Assembly: GCA_025786725.1 (NCBI GenBank)
Contig: JAHLTZ010000018.1
Coordinates: 1-64,000 of the forward strand
From: Syncephalis fuscata
Taxonomy: Eukaryota; Zoopagomycota; Zoopagomycetes; Zoopagales; Piptocephalidaceae
DNA length: 64,000 bases
Direction: 5' to 3'
Shown here: positions 22,411-34,291 of the stretch, piece by piece
How the letters are laid out: the number at the start of each line of letters is the position of its first letter
How positions within the stretch are numbered: the stretch's first letter is position 1
Notes under the pieces: model-generated
Told to the model about the DNA's origin: nothing
The model's database searches: none
Seen by the model: only the letters and a program-made list of their open reading frames with translations
Translations under genes and position numbers: made by a program

Positions 22411-24820
22411 AGGGAAATTTTGAAAAATACACCGTTTAGCAGTTTTAATTACAGAAATACTCTTTTTTAAATTCTAAAAAAAATTTCCTTTTTTTTTCTT
22501 GTTTTATAAAATAAATACACTGCTTTTCACTTTTATTTAGAAAAATACATTGTTTTAAACTTTATTGTAATAAATTATTTTTTAAGTTTATTATAATAAA
22601 TTTAATAAATAAAAATAAATTGTTCTTTGCTTTTATTTATCGAGATACGCCGTTTTGAAAAACCTATCGCAATGTCTACCAAACTATTTAAAAAAGCTAT
22701 ATTTAACAGCATTGAAGAACTGAGGATTGCTGTTGACGAGTTTAAGCTTGTTAACGGTTGCAATTTTAAGAGGAAAAATAGTGATTCAACAAGATTACAG
22801 CTTATTTGCCCTCATGAAGACCATTTTAGCAACAAATGTCAGTTTGTTTTGACTGCCAGAAAGCAGAAAACTGGCTTAGTAAAGATTGTTCAATGCAATC
22901 TTGAGCATTTTAATGACTGTCCATATAATACGGGTAATGGTACTATTAAGTCTATTGCTAAATATATTACGAATGATGTTGCTACATTCTCAATTGTAAA
23001 ACCAAAAGATATACAAAGAAAATTATTAAAGTAGGTACATATTTGATTATTTAATATACACTAACAACTGTAATAGTTCAACAGGAGTTGATATTTCTTA
23101 TTACAAAGCTTGGTCCGCCCTTAATTCGATGAAAAAGAATGATATTAACAGCAATATCAATTCTTTTTCATTTATTAAAGATTACCTTATCAAATTTAAA
23201 CATTTTAATCCGGGTTCTGTTCAGCACTTCTCGCAGAACCAGTCTGGTAACTTTGAAAGGGCATTTTTATGTCCTTCATCAGCTATTAAAGCTTACCAGT
23301 ATACTCGTAAAGTACTGGTAATTGATGGCTGCCATTTAAGATCTTCTTATGGCGGTGTTGCTCTTACTGCAGTTGTTAAAGATGGAAATAACAATATTTT
23401 CCCTTTGGCTGTTGCTATAGTATCTCATGAAAATGAAAACAACTGGGTTTATTTTTTTAAACATCTATCAGATTCAATACCTGAATTAAAAGAAAAAGAT
23501 CAAGTCATCATTAGCGACAGAGATAAAGGAATAGAGTCTTCGATAAAAACTGTATTTCCCTTGGCACACCACTCTGCATGTGTTGCTCATATCGAAAGAA
23601 ACATCAATGCTGAATTTAAAACAAAGCTTAATGGTTTAATATGGAAAGCTGCGAAAGCTTTAACTAGTAAAGAATTTGATGGTATTTATATTTATTTAAA
23701 TTACATTCAAAGTACTAATTTATTTTCTAGATTCAATGAAAGTGATACGGTCATTAAATGAGCCAGCTTATAACAAGCTAATAGACTCAGCAAAAAACTG
23801 GGCTAGATCATCTTTTAAATGGCCAAGATTTGGTTGCGTTACTTCAAATTCATCAGAGTCATTGAACTCATGGATGAACGACCTTCGGAACAAATCCCAT
23901 TATCAATTTTTTACTGGATTTGTCGCCAAAGTTGGAACTTTGTTGAATAAGCGTAGAATTAAGTATTCACAAGCTCAAGGATTGTTAACTAATAATAGCT
24001 ATTTGTTGTATAAATCAACATTAACTGACGCCAATAATTATATAATTGACGATTATTCTGATACCAAATTTCAAGTTAAAGATATCAAGTCTGGTATTGT
24101 CAGAACAGTAGATTTAACTGCAAAAACCTGCACATGTGGATACTGGGAAGAGATGAAGTTTGTTTGTAGTCATGTGGCAATAATTTTGAAGAATCTTAAG
24201 CTCTTATTAGATGATTTTATTGATAAATCTTACACCATTGATTATCTAAAAAAGTATATGCTCTAGAAATTTGTCCGGTTGAAATGGAATCAATTACTGC
24301 GGACATTTCGTGTTTGCCACCGACAATAACGAAGAAAGCCGGTAGACCAAAAGTTAAAAGAATTAGATCTTGTGGTGAAGCTTTGGAAGCCTCTCAGCGA
24401 TATGCTTGTCGCAATTGTAGCTCAAAAGGACACAATACAAGAACATGCTCTGTAAACACTAGCATTAGTAACGCTGAAACAAACACTTTTATTGAAGAAC
24501 AAATACAAACTACTAGTGAAACGGCTATCAAAAAAAGAAAGCGTGTTATTAAAGAATGTTTAATTTGTGGTGAACGCCATTACAAGAAAACGAAGTGTGG
24601 GGTAAATAAAAAATGATTTTATTTATTAAATTTATTTAATAAACTTAAAAAATAATTTGTTATGGTAAAGTTTAAAAACAATGTATTTTTCTAAATAAAA
24701 GTGAAAAACGGTGTATTTATTTTATAAAACAAGAAAAAAAAAGGAAAAGTTTTTTAGAATTTAAAAAAGAGTATTTCTGTAATTAAAACCGAGAAACGGT
24801 GTATTTTCCAAAATTGCCCT
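22411..24820 (+). mobile_element. Mutator-like DNA transposon with long TIRs
   Basis: Terminal inverted repeats of about 210 bp (22411-22620 and 24612-24820) begin AGGGAAATTTTGAAAAATAC and end with the complementary CCAAAATTGCCCT. They carry internal near-repeats (ACACCGTTT, ACACTGCTTTTCAC). Both sides are flanked by ACTTTTT (22404-22410 and 24821-24827), a 7-bp direct repeat taken as the target-site duplication; Mutator elements usually make 8-11 bp, so one or two bases may have changed. The transposase gene fills the interior, and its stop codon abuts the right TIR. The element is structurally complete. Confidence 0.88.
22672..24616 (+). CDS. MULE transposase with SWIM and zinc-knuckle domains; frame continues after a -1 shift
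   Basis: Exons are 22672-23030, 23077-23681 and 23731-24616 (introns of 46 and 49 bp). The N-terminal region has a Cys/His module (CPHEDHFSNKCQF ... CNLEH) like the DNA-binding FLYWCH/WRKY-type finger of MuDR proteins. The MULE core follows with Asp-containing blocks VLVIDGCHL and VIISDRDKGI, then NSSESLNSW. A SWIM finger (CTCGYWEEMKFVCSH) closes the first frame at 24266. The family's usual tail (EICPVEMES, KKAGRPKVKRI) and two zinc knuckles (CRNCSSKGHNTRTC and CLICGERHYKKTKC) lie in the -1 frame. The switch point is A AAA AAG (24248-24254), in register for -1 slippage. Joined length is about 616 residues. Confidence 0.85.
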
Positions 24821-25026
24821 ACTTTTTAATATGGACTATTTTACAAAGTACTAATGTTAATTGGTAAATTTTCTTATTAATAAGTGGATTTCACTACACT
24901 TTTTTCTTTTTCGTTGGTTTTTGTCTTTCCCATACCACACTCGCACGTGAGCGTGTGTGTTCTTCATTGCTGTTGTTGGTCCTTGTAGTGCTTACGTGAC
25001 ATTACTGACATACTTTCTGTTCCGCT

Positions 25027-27482
25027 ATGACAACGTCCCCGGCCAACACTGCCACGACTACGTCAGCGTCCACGTCGAATCGACCGGCCGTTCAGTTTGC
25101 CTGTAAGTCTGCCGCGGTGCATTACGTATTAGATGATGGCGCTGACCTCAGCCACTTGCATTTAGATCGATCCAGTAAGGAATTGGGTGCCTGTTTTGGC
25201 CCACCGGAGAATTCACTAGTGGCGGAAAAGTAGGTCATATATAAAGCGTGCACACTTGCACTTGTATACATTTGCTGGCAGTGACTGACGATTGATTGCG
25301 TGACTAGGCAAACAGGCAATATCCGTATTTTTGTTTACAGCAAAGATGGCCGTTTTCTCGCATGGGCAACACCCGAGAAGTAAGTGCAGTATTAATGGGC
25401 GAGTGCTATTGCCGCTAACACTGCGCTTTCTTAGAGTTCAGGTAGTTGAAGCGGCAACTATGCAGCCTGTCTGCGAGATAGTGCGCAATAATATATTGGA
25501 TTTAGAATTTTCACCGCGTGGCAATTTTCTTTCTACTTGGGAGCGCTATGGTAATTATTGCACATTTATTGATTAATATATTTTAACAATTATTGCACAA
25601 ATCTATCTATAATAGTTAAAAACGAAGGCGATGCGCCAGTTCATCGCAATATGATAATCTGGAACACAATTGGCGCAACAGAAGCCGCTTCATTTACACA
25701 ACGATCGCAAACAGGCTGGAACGTGCAATGGACGCATGATGAATCATTCTGCGCGCGTCTTGTCACCAATGAAATTCACCTGTATCCTGCCAAACAGCTA
25801 GCCAAAGGTACACACAGTAACCTTCGATTGGAGGGCGTATCCAGCTTCTCTATTTCTCCTGGCAAATCGCCATCAATTGCTGCATTCATACCGGAACGTA
25901 AAGGTGCACCAGCCAGCATACGTGTATTCAGCTTGACCGACTTTCAACGCCCATCGGCCCTTAAGACGTTCTTTAAAGCCGATATGGTACAGATGTACTG
26001 GAACGATCTTGGCACTCATTTGATTGTACTTACTCAAACGGATGTGGACAATACGGGCAAGTCCTACTACGGCGAAACAGGTCTCTACTACTTGGCAGTA
26101 TCGGGCAGTTACGACTGCCGAGTAACACTTGATAAAGAAGGTCCTATCCACGATGTTACTTGGAGTCCAAATTCAAAGGAATTTGTTGTTATCTATGGAT
26201 TTATGCCGGCCAAGGCAACGCTATTTGACCATCGAGCCAATGCCATCCATAACTTTGGTACATTGCCGCGCAACTACGTGCGTTTCAGTCCACATGGTCG
26301 TTTTGTTTGTCTAGCTGGATTTGGTAATTTGGCTGGTACGGTAGATATTTGGGATCGGAAGCGATTGACCAAACTGTCAACCATTGAAGCAAATGGTGCA
26401 TCTGTTTGCGACTGGTGTCCTGATGGACGGCACTTAATGACGGCTACCCTTTCACCGCGTCTACGTGTCGACAATGGCTACAGAGTATGGCATTATCGTG
26501 GCGTGTTGGTGCACAAGGAGGATATTCAAGAGCTGTATCAGATTGCCTGGCGGCCTGCATCTGTCTCTCTTTATCCAGTGCGCAACACTTTGTCACCAGC
26601 ACCAAAAGGAATTGAAACTGAAGGCAGCAAGGCAGCAAACAGTAAGCTGAAACAGATAAAGACAAACTAATATATGTATACTAATCGCTATGGGCTATAG
26701 ACAAACCAGTGGGTGTATATAGGCCACCTGGTGCTCGAGCAGCAGCAGTACCTGGTCTATCAAAGGTATGTAACGCATAATATGGTATTTAAATGGATAT
26801 CTAATTAAATACAATGTAATTATGATGGGAAATGATAGCCGGGCGCTAGTACCAGTAAATTGATCCCAGGTGCCGCACCCAAAGAGACTGAAGGTAATGG
26901 ATAATTATATTAGTTTATTGTTTTTTATAAACATTAAACGATAGGTTCTGGGTCTAAATCAGCTTCAAAGAGCAAGAAGAAGAAAGACGGAAAGAAAAAG
27001 GCTGAGGTTAGTCAACTATTACTATTGCTATCTATTAATTCAATTACTAACACACATATTATAGACACCAAAGTCGGCACCCGAAACGAATGGCAATGGC
27101 AAACCTTCAGGTAGTGGTAGTAATGGTAAGTTATATGACATATAAGTAACTCTGCTAGTATTAGTATTATTCTAATACATGATGATATAGATAAAAAGTC
27201 GCCAGAACCTGCTGCTGCTGCTGCTGCTTCTCCCACACCAGCCGCGCCTAAACGGCAACTAACTGAAGCAGAAAAGAAAATCAAAGGCATTCAACGAAAA
27301 TTGAAGCAAATTGCCGAACTAAAGGAGCGTGTAGCACGCGGTGAACAGCTTGAATTGACACAGGTAAGTTTAAAACGATTACTTAGTCGATATATCGATA
27401 CATTTATCTGATTTTGTTATAATAGATCAAAAAGATTGATACAGAAGCAAGTTTACAAGAAGAATTGGCAGGACTTCAATAA
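25027..27482 (+). CDS. Translation initiation factor eIF2A
   Basis: Ten exons: 25027-25229, 25308-25379, 25435-25550, 25616-26641, 26701-26765, 26839-26893, 26945-27006, 27065-27125, 27191-27363 and 27426-27482. They splice in frame to 629 residues. The first two thirds form a WD-like propeller (DGRFLAWATPEK, DLEFSPRGNFL, QTGWNVQWTHDESFCARL, DVTWSPNSKEFVVIYGFMPA). The characteristic eIF2A stretch ANGASVCDWCPDGRHLMTAT is followed by LRVDNGYRVWHYRG and YRPPGARA. The C-terminus is Lys-rich and coiled (KKIKGIQRKLKQIAELKERV), as in the family. eIF2A delivers Met-tRNAi in eIF2-independent initiation in the cytosol. The N-terminal 15 residues are Thr/Ser/Ala-rich. No sequence problems were seen. Confidence 0.93.
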
Positions 27483-27557
27483 GAACCTTTTATTTTGTGA
27501 TGTCGCAATAATAAATAGATATATTTACTGTTATTACTTTTAGTATTATTATTATTA

Positions 27558-29168
27558 TTATAAAATAGGAACAAAATCGCAGATAATAAGTTGTCCAGAC
27601 TGTGGATGAAGTAGTACAAGTAGTGAAAGTGTGGGCAGGCTTAATTGATGCTGTGTAAGACCCGATGGATCCATTGAGTGGATTGTATGACCCGTCACTG
27701 GATCAAGTGTAAAGCTGTCGGCTGTTTTTGGTGAGTAAGCATAGGCCAAGGTATCGGATAGACATTGAAAGCGATACTGTTCCTGTAAGCTATACTCACT
27801 TAATACTGCACTCTGACCCAGTTGTCGTACTGAATAATGGCGCATACCAGCACCGGTATCCGTACGTCGAGTTAATAGTCTATTCTTGTTGGGTATGCAC
27901 GTTACAATGGCATCGTCCATTGGTTCACGCCATTGAAGCTTCTCCACGCCAAAACGTAAAACACCCACGTAAGTTTGAGCAGCTGTGCGTCGATTGAAAT
28001 CAACAGTCAGCAGCACACGCTGATCATCCAGTCTAGTGGAGGTGCCTTTTCGGCGTACTAGCATCGGCCAGTATGGACAATAGCCTGAAGTTAGCAGGTG
28101 GGGTGTTTTGCGCCCAATTGAAAATAGCTGCCAACGAAAGGCCGATGTAAGTCCGTGTGTTTTAGTTTCAAAGCCGACAAAAACGGCCACTGTCGTATTG
28201 TTCTGATTGCGGCACTTAATCGCCGCTTCTTCTAGTGATACATGCAAATGGCAGAATCCTGTAGCCGCAATCAGTTCACCAGTACACCATGTACTGGCTG
28301 ACAGGTCCATCACGCGATAACGGGAGTTGCCGCAATCTGGATCGTCTGAAGGATAGCAAAGACGTACCAAAAGCCAGCGACCAACTAACTGTTGCAGTTG
28401 AAGGCTATTTGGCGAATGAATCGTTGTCAATAATTCGCCACTATCTCTATGCCATACCCAGACACAGGCCATCCATGTGCGTAGCGTGTCCTGTAGTGTT
28501 GTTTCTTCTGCTGTTGAGCGATTAAATAATCGTCGATCAAGTAATAAACCTTGTTGTTTGGATCGTTTTTGACGTACAGCTGGATGTGAGTATACAATAC
28601 GACCACACACCACAACATAGTTCGAGGATACGATTGCTTTCTCCGGATAGGATGTGCAATCGGCCAACGTAGCCATTGCTAGTTCACGCCAGTAAGGTGG
28701 CTGATGTGCGTCTACTAAAAACAAACGTCGATCTTTTTCCGACATTAATAAGGCGCCCCAGTCGGATTTGCCAAGTAGTCTGTAGCGATAGTGCTGTGTT
28801 AATGATGGAAGCTGCTGTATATGTTCACGATATTGGCCATATTTCCAATTGAATTCGGTTCGATTGCGATACAAATATGCTTTATACCAATTGATATTAC
28901 TGGGTGCAGGCAAGCTACCATTTAACAAATAACGTGCATCTTGTAGTTCGTTTGCACTTAACAATAACCGAGATTGAAATGTAGCCAGCCAAGCCGCTTC
29001 AGCTTCTGTCTCTAAGCTATACTTTTTACTATATTGTAGCTTCCATAAGTCTACATTAGCTGTAATGAATACTCGAAAGCGATTATTTGTCGCAGCCAAC
29101 GACATAATAGTATTAACAGAAAGCCAGGCTGCGATCGTGCCCATAATCTCCTTCGGTAGTTGTTCCAT
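27558..29168 (-). CDS. F-box protein
   Basis: A single-exon ORF of 536 codons. The N-terminus MEQLPKEIMGTIAAWLSV, then TIMSLAATNNRFRVF and VDLWKLQYSKKY, is a typical F-box of about 45 residues that binds Skp1 in SCF ubiquitin ligases. The rest has regularly spaced Trp and hydrophobic strands (YWRELAMATLADC, RWLLVRLCYPSDDPDCG, AFRWQLFSIG), suggestive of a degenerate beta-propeller for substrate binding, but no repeat family could be named. Tail-to-tail with eIF2A, 75 bp between stop codons. Confidence 0.8.
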   Translation of the reverse strand: MEQLPKEIMGTIAAWLSVNTIMSLAATNNRFRVFITANVDLWKLQYSKKYSLETEAEAAWLATFQSRLLLSANELQDARYLLNGSLPAPSNINWYKAYLYRNRTEFNWKYGQYREHIQQLPSLTQHYRYRLLGKSDWGALLMSEKDRRLFLVDAHQPPYWRELAMATLADCTSYPEKAIVSSNYVVVCGRIVYSHPAVRQKRSKQQGLLLDRRLFNRSTAEETTLQDTLRTWMACVWVWHRDSGELLTTIHSPNSLQLQQLVGRWLLVRLCYPSDDPDCGNSRYRVMDLSASTWCTGELIAATGFCHLHVSLEEAAIKCRNQNNTTVAVFVGFETKTHGLTSAFRWQLFSIGRKTPHLLTSGYCPYWPMLVRRKGTSTRLDDQRVLLTVDFNRRTAAQTYVGVLRFGVEKLQWREPMDDAIVTCIPNKNRLLTRRTDTGAGMRHYSVRQLGQSAVLSEYSLQEQYRFQCLSDTLAYAYSPKTADSFTLDPVTGHTIHSMDPSGLTQHQLSLPTLSLLVLLHPQSGQLIICDFVPIL

Positions 29169-29734
29169 ATCGTTATAGAAATAATTATAAGCAATGTATT
29201 GATAATACTAGTAATATTAATGGTGACCAACGATAACGGACAGATAGACGACGAAATAGGCAGCAAGAGTTGCGTTGTTGTATCAACAGTTAATAAGAAA
29301 TATTCCTTAAAATAAAATGGAAAATAAATATAATCACGTGTTGTTGTTATTTTGTGACACGATAAATAGCGTCACCTGTGTTGTATTGCTGGAATATAAC
29401 TAAATAGTATGATAATTACTACAGTTGTAACAAAGAAAGAAATTGAAAAATAAGTTATGTGTTGTATTAAGCTTTATTAATATAGAACAAATAATTGAAT
29501 ACACATTTATTTTAATCTAACTGATGATGCTAAATTATGCAAAAAATGTAATTTGTTTCATTATGATTTATTGGTTTACCATTGGTATTATTGTATCTGT
29601 AGTAGCTCAAAACAGTCAAGCGAAACTTAATCTGTATATCGCAAGGTATTCAGTTATACGTTTATCACTTAAAATACTCATAGTATAATTATGGACTACA
29701 GCTTGGTGGAGCATCTTGATTATTGGCGTGTTTC
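29169..29734. other. Spacer between F-box gene and right repeat arm
   Basis: Contains the F-box gene promoter region (CT/GT-rich around 29200-29300), then AT-rich DNA up to the point where pairing with the left arm begins. No ORF. Confidence 0.5.
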
Positions 29735-30677
29735 TTGTTTATTATTAAACGTTATAAGCAATTTAATGATTATCCAGTTTGTTAATAGGTATCGATTACT
29801 TTTACAGTTTTATTTTATTATCATTATTGATGTTAGTGCCCTATATTGTCGAATAGCTATGCCAATATAATTAGAATATAAAGACTGTATCTAAAGGCAT
29901 TGCTGTAATTATTAAGTATATCACCATACGTTTACTATTGTTATAGCCATCAACACTCAGCACCTATTATAAACTACTTAGTTTATTCAGTCATTTAAAT
30001 TTGAAGGTAAAGATTGTAATAAACCAATTCACTTTTCATTAATAGCGGCAAGATGTTTTGAATATTGACATTGAAATCATCTAGTGCCATGCACAAAGAC
30101 TAAATTAGAAAAATCAAAGCCTAACCCTTCAAATCTTTCAAATGGCTACAATGATATTGCATAGATCTAGATACATGTTTTTAAACATTTTTAGTTAGAA
30201 TCAAAGTATAGCAATATGAACACCATGCATAATAATAGCATTATTTCATTTTAAAATTTTATACCAATGCAATCACATTAGCAGCAATTAGGCAAAAAGA
30301 CCAATGTTATAAAACAAAAAGAAAAGGTTTATTGCATGACAGTCCCAGTCACACGCAAGTAACAGCTTAGCATTAGTTGTCGGTGCCATTTTCAACCGAC
30401 TAGCAATAGAATTGTACACGGCTGTTTGCATAGTATCATTTGTGTTTGCAGAAATCTATTAAATCAATAAATGCAGCAATGCTTATTTAATAATTTAAAA
30501 TGACACGTATTTAAACTATAAACTGATAGGTTATATATCTACAAAGTACGTGGTCAATGGTTGGCCACGAATGCTGACACCGGCTACACTACTAGTCCAG
30601 GAAAAGTAGCGCAATAATGAAACTTTCGATGCAATATTGCTTAGTCACAACCAGCTACTTTTCAGGAACAAGTACTG

Positions 30678-30920
30678 ATGAGTGGGATTATTCAGGTGGT
30701 GGAAAAAGCAATGAAGGCAGTTGGTGGAAAGGTAACAGCGCAGATAGCTAACATATCCATCGTATTGATAACTGTGCAAACACACAGTAGCAGATCACAC
30801 TGCTGTACTGGCGCTAAAGACTTGCTTAGCGACTATACTGACAGTGCGATCTGTAGTAGTAGTCATAACAAAAACAAAGCATACAGCGAGGCTTTACAAC
30901 ATATATTCAACATAGTATAA
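30678..30920 (+). CDS. Doubtful small ORF (80 codons), right arm
   Basis: Identical in translation to the left-arm ORF at 4395-4637. The TATATAT-like box at about 30533 and the GGTCAATGGTTG motif at about 30552 precede it by about 130-145 bp. The overlapping frame from 30617 (MKLSMQYCLVTTSYF, later TDEWDYSGGGKSNEGSWWKG) is a competing reading. Function unknown; may not be coding. Confidence 0.2.
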   Translation: MSGIIQVVEKAMKAVGGKVTAQIANISIVLITVQTHSSRSHCCTGAKDLLSDYTDSAICSSSHNKNKAYSEALQHIFNIV

Positions 30921-31432
30921 AAAGTCAAAGATGCAATTACTATGCCAACAAAACCATTAATACTAATGATCAGAGTGATAAAAATGATTTGTAAAAAGAG
31001 GTCGGATCACAAAAGAGCATTGCAAGAGAGTAATATAAATATTGTTTGTATTTGACTAATAACACTATCTATGAAGCATATATGGAATGTACAAATATAT
31101 GCTATCAAGTGTAAAGAAAGAGAAAGAAAAATATGATGACGTAGGTTGTGAGACGTGGAACCTGTCAGTCAATATTTATAAACAGTGTTAAATTTATTAT
31201 AGTTTGTTGTCATAATTTATACAGTTGCAGCTTCTGTTATAACTCTACTGATTCGAGCTGCCATTAAAGGTTAAAGTTACATAATATTAATAACAATTGC
31301 TTTATTGAATTATTATAATAATATTTGAATAAATTACATTGTTTGATTTCCTTTCTTCCCCTGATTGCTTAATCAACGTTACATCATCACATTACTGGTG
31401 TTGTAACAATACTAAGTATAGTTTCATGTAAA

Positions 31433-32185
31433 ATAAAGCAAATTGCTTGATATTTTGCACAAGTATGCGTATAACATGTAAGTAGCTACTGGCAAAGTAT
31501 ACCGTTATTGTATTGTGTGATGGTGTAATAATTATAATAATACGCTAATAAATGTGCAAAAATGGCAGTTTTTAGTCATTTATGACATGTATAAACAAAA
31601 TACAGCAAAATGATTGCCAGATTCGAGTTCCCCGTGCTTGGCTGTATCGTTTGGTATCACTTATAGAACAATGATTTTTGCAAAAAATGTTAGCCAAAAA
31701 TACGATTTACGTAAATATTTATTAACAAAAAGATGATTAAACTTTATGATTTCAAAATTAATATTAAAAATTAAATGAAATTAAATAAATTTGAAACTCT
31801 CTACTATAACAATTACAATAACAAGTTAATATGAACAAATACCGATATACAGTGGTAATCTATGCTATTGATATACATATAGCTTGAATTTTTGTTACTA
31901 TTTACACGTAAATCGTATTTTCGGCTAACATTTTTTGCAAAAATCATTGTTCTATAAGTCATACCAAACGATACAGCCAAGCACAGGGAACTCGAATCTG
32001 GCAATCATTTTGCTGTAGTTTGTTTATACAAGCCATAAATGACTAAAAACTGCCATTTTTGCACATTTATTAGCGTATTATTATAATTATTACACCATCA
32101 CACGATACAATAACGATATACGTTGCCAATAGCTACTTACATGTTATACGCACACTTGTGCAAAATATCAAGCAATTTGCTTTAT
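31433..32185. mobile_element. Foldback/MITE-like element, right arm
   Basis: The mirror copy of 3133-3882: inverted halves of about 280 bp (31433-31712 and 31906-32185) around a loop of about 190 bp. Differences from the left-arm copy are few and scattered. No coding capacity. Confidence 0.7.
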
Positions 32186-33635
32186 TATACGTAAAGTTAT
32201 ACGTAGCTTTAGCATTTTATTAATTAAACGATTACTATTGTTTTTAATTCACATTTTATGATGGTAATAGATATTAAAACACAAATGGCACATTTCGAGT
32301 TTGCCATAGCCATTAGAAATAACAAATATTACAAGTTAGGATGGCATAGTTATTAGAAATATTAAATACCAAATTTTATAATGTGCATCTGTAGTAACAA
32401 TAACCGATACTGTCATTTTACAATGCTCATGACTATTACACATTGTGCCAGAACATTAACATCACCAGTGTAGCTATTATTTGGAATCAAGATCTACAGT
32501 TGAACGTGCTGCTGGTATTTTTGTTTGTAGTTGAATATTGCCAATCTGATCGCCAACTGTCAAAAGTTGTTTGATATCAATGATGAGCACAATGTGTAAA
32601 TATAATATTGACAGCGCAGCTATTAAATATAGATACTTTATGACAGATGCGTATCGATTGAAGTGCTTGGCGATGCTATCAATGATAGGTTTAAGGCTAT
32701 CTTTTTCTTATTATTGTCGGTAATGCAAGTAAGGTATTTTTTGTTAGTTCTCCAGCACAAGTATCAATAAATCATTTATCTCTACTACTTGTATAGCCGT
32801 GGTTATGCCTACAATACGATAAATTATGCAATATGGTTTCATCAGCAGGCAAATTGTAGACAAACATTGAAACATTAGCACGTTTTGTCAATTTGATGTT
32901 CAAGTTTGGCATGTTATAACAATTGGATTCGCTGTAGTTGATAGCAGCATTGTGTTTGCATTGCACGTGAAGTGTTCGTATTTATAGCAGCATTGGTTTA
33001 TTATCCAATCGTTTGCCTGCTGGTCTACTACAACGCCTTGGACTGATATATACATAATAAGTACGACTGTCATTAAAGCAATATTATCGAGTTATAGCGA
33101 TATTGTACCAAACAATCGGAATGTTTTTATGGGTCTTGGCCTTATCACTGGTGCATGAAATCACAGATTATAATCGGTAAATACAGCAATGCATGAAACT
33201 TCAAACCAGTACCGCAAAGGTTGGGTCAAAACTTTGATGCAATAAAGCGAGCACAAACTTGTATCGTGCAAGAATATGAAACATGCAGTGTGCTATAATG
33301 AGTAAAATCAGTTCTACAATATAGCACATTGATCTATGTGCTGGTATATTTGTTAATATAAATCACTATTTCTAAGAATAAAAACAATTTATAGCATACA
33401 AGTATAGTTGGCAAATTGTGGTAACATAATGTATAGAAGATGCAATTTTGATAACAATGGGATAGTTGGTTGACTACATGAAACACGAAAGTAAGAGCCA
33501 TTAAGGACAGGTGTGTTTTAGCATGGTGTGCTTGGAGATGTTGTTTATTGCATCATTCAAGACCTAAAAAAGAACACCCCTGGTCATGGGTATAATCACG
33601 AAACACATTTTAATATCTGCCAATATGAGATTGAA

Positions 33636-33643
33636 TATAAATA
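33636..33643 (+). promoter_or_regulatory. TATA box of right-arm CAP gene
   Basis: TATAAATA followed by GGTCAATGGTTG about 17 bp later and the start codon at 33806. Confidence 0.5.
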
Positions 33644-33805
33644 CTCGGCTATCTATATGGTCAATGGTTGATTCAGCATCTCAAAGCAACAGCTTCTGCA
33701 ACAAATTACGCCATCATCTTTACGCCATTGATTACAGCTAGTCTGATCAACCAACTAAACTCACCACTGTTACGCACAACGTTTAAACTTACGAACATTA
33801 TCATC

Positions 33806-34291
33806 ATGCAATTCCTCACTACTCTTGTTATGATTACTGCATTCGTCGCTAGTGCGATCGAAGTAAGCGCCGGTCCGGTTAGCTTCGATCCAACAAAGAT
33901 GATTTGCCTGGTCAACAAATTCCGCGCTGGAAAAAAGCTTCCACCATTTGCAGTTTATGTCGGCCTAAACAAAGCTGCACAGGACCATAGTACACTTCAA
34001 GCCCGCAACAAGCAAGTCGGCCATGAACTTCCTGGTGAGCTTGGCTTAATGCAGCGCTGTTCCGCCGGCGGTGGTGGATGGAACAGTGTAAGCGAAAATG
34101 TTGCAGGTGGACAGACATCTATGGAGCAAGTCATGAACAGCTGGATCAACTCGCCTGGCCATCTCAGGAATCTAGTAAGCGATGCTACGCATTTCGGCAG
34201 TGGCATGGCTTTAGACAGCAGCGGTCGAGCTTACTGGACACAAAACTTTGGTCGCAATGTTAAACTGCCAAAGGACCTCCCAAAATGCTAA
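33806..34291 (+). CDS. Secreted CAP/SCP (PR-1-like) protein, right-arm copy
   Basis: 161 codons from the signal-peptide Met, single exon. The translation equals that of the left-arm gene (1028-1513), including signal peptide MQFLTTLVMITAFVASA and CAP motifs NSVSENVAGG and NSPGHLRN. Identity of the two proteins despite differences elsewhere in the arms suggests recent duplication, gene conversion or selection. Expected outside the cell or in the wall. The upstream Met at 33668 would bury the signal sequence 46 residues deep and is not preferred. Confidence 0.88.
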   Translation: MQFLTTLVMITAFVASAIEVSAGPVSFDPTKMICLVNKFRAGKKLPPFAVYVGLNKAAQDHSTLQARNKQVGHELPGELGLMQRCSAGGGGWNSVSENVAGGQTSMEQVMNSWINSPGHLRNLVSDATHFGSGMALDSSGRAYWTQNFGRNVKLPKDLPKC

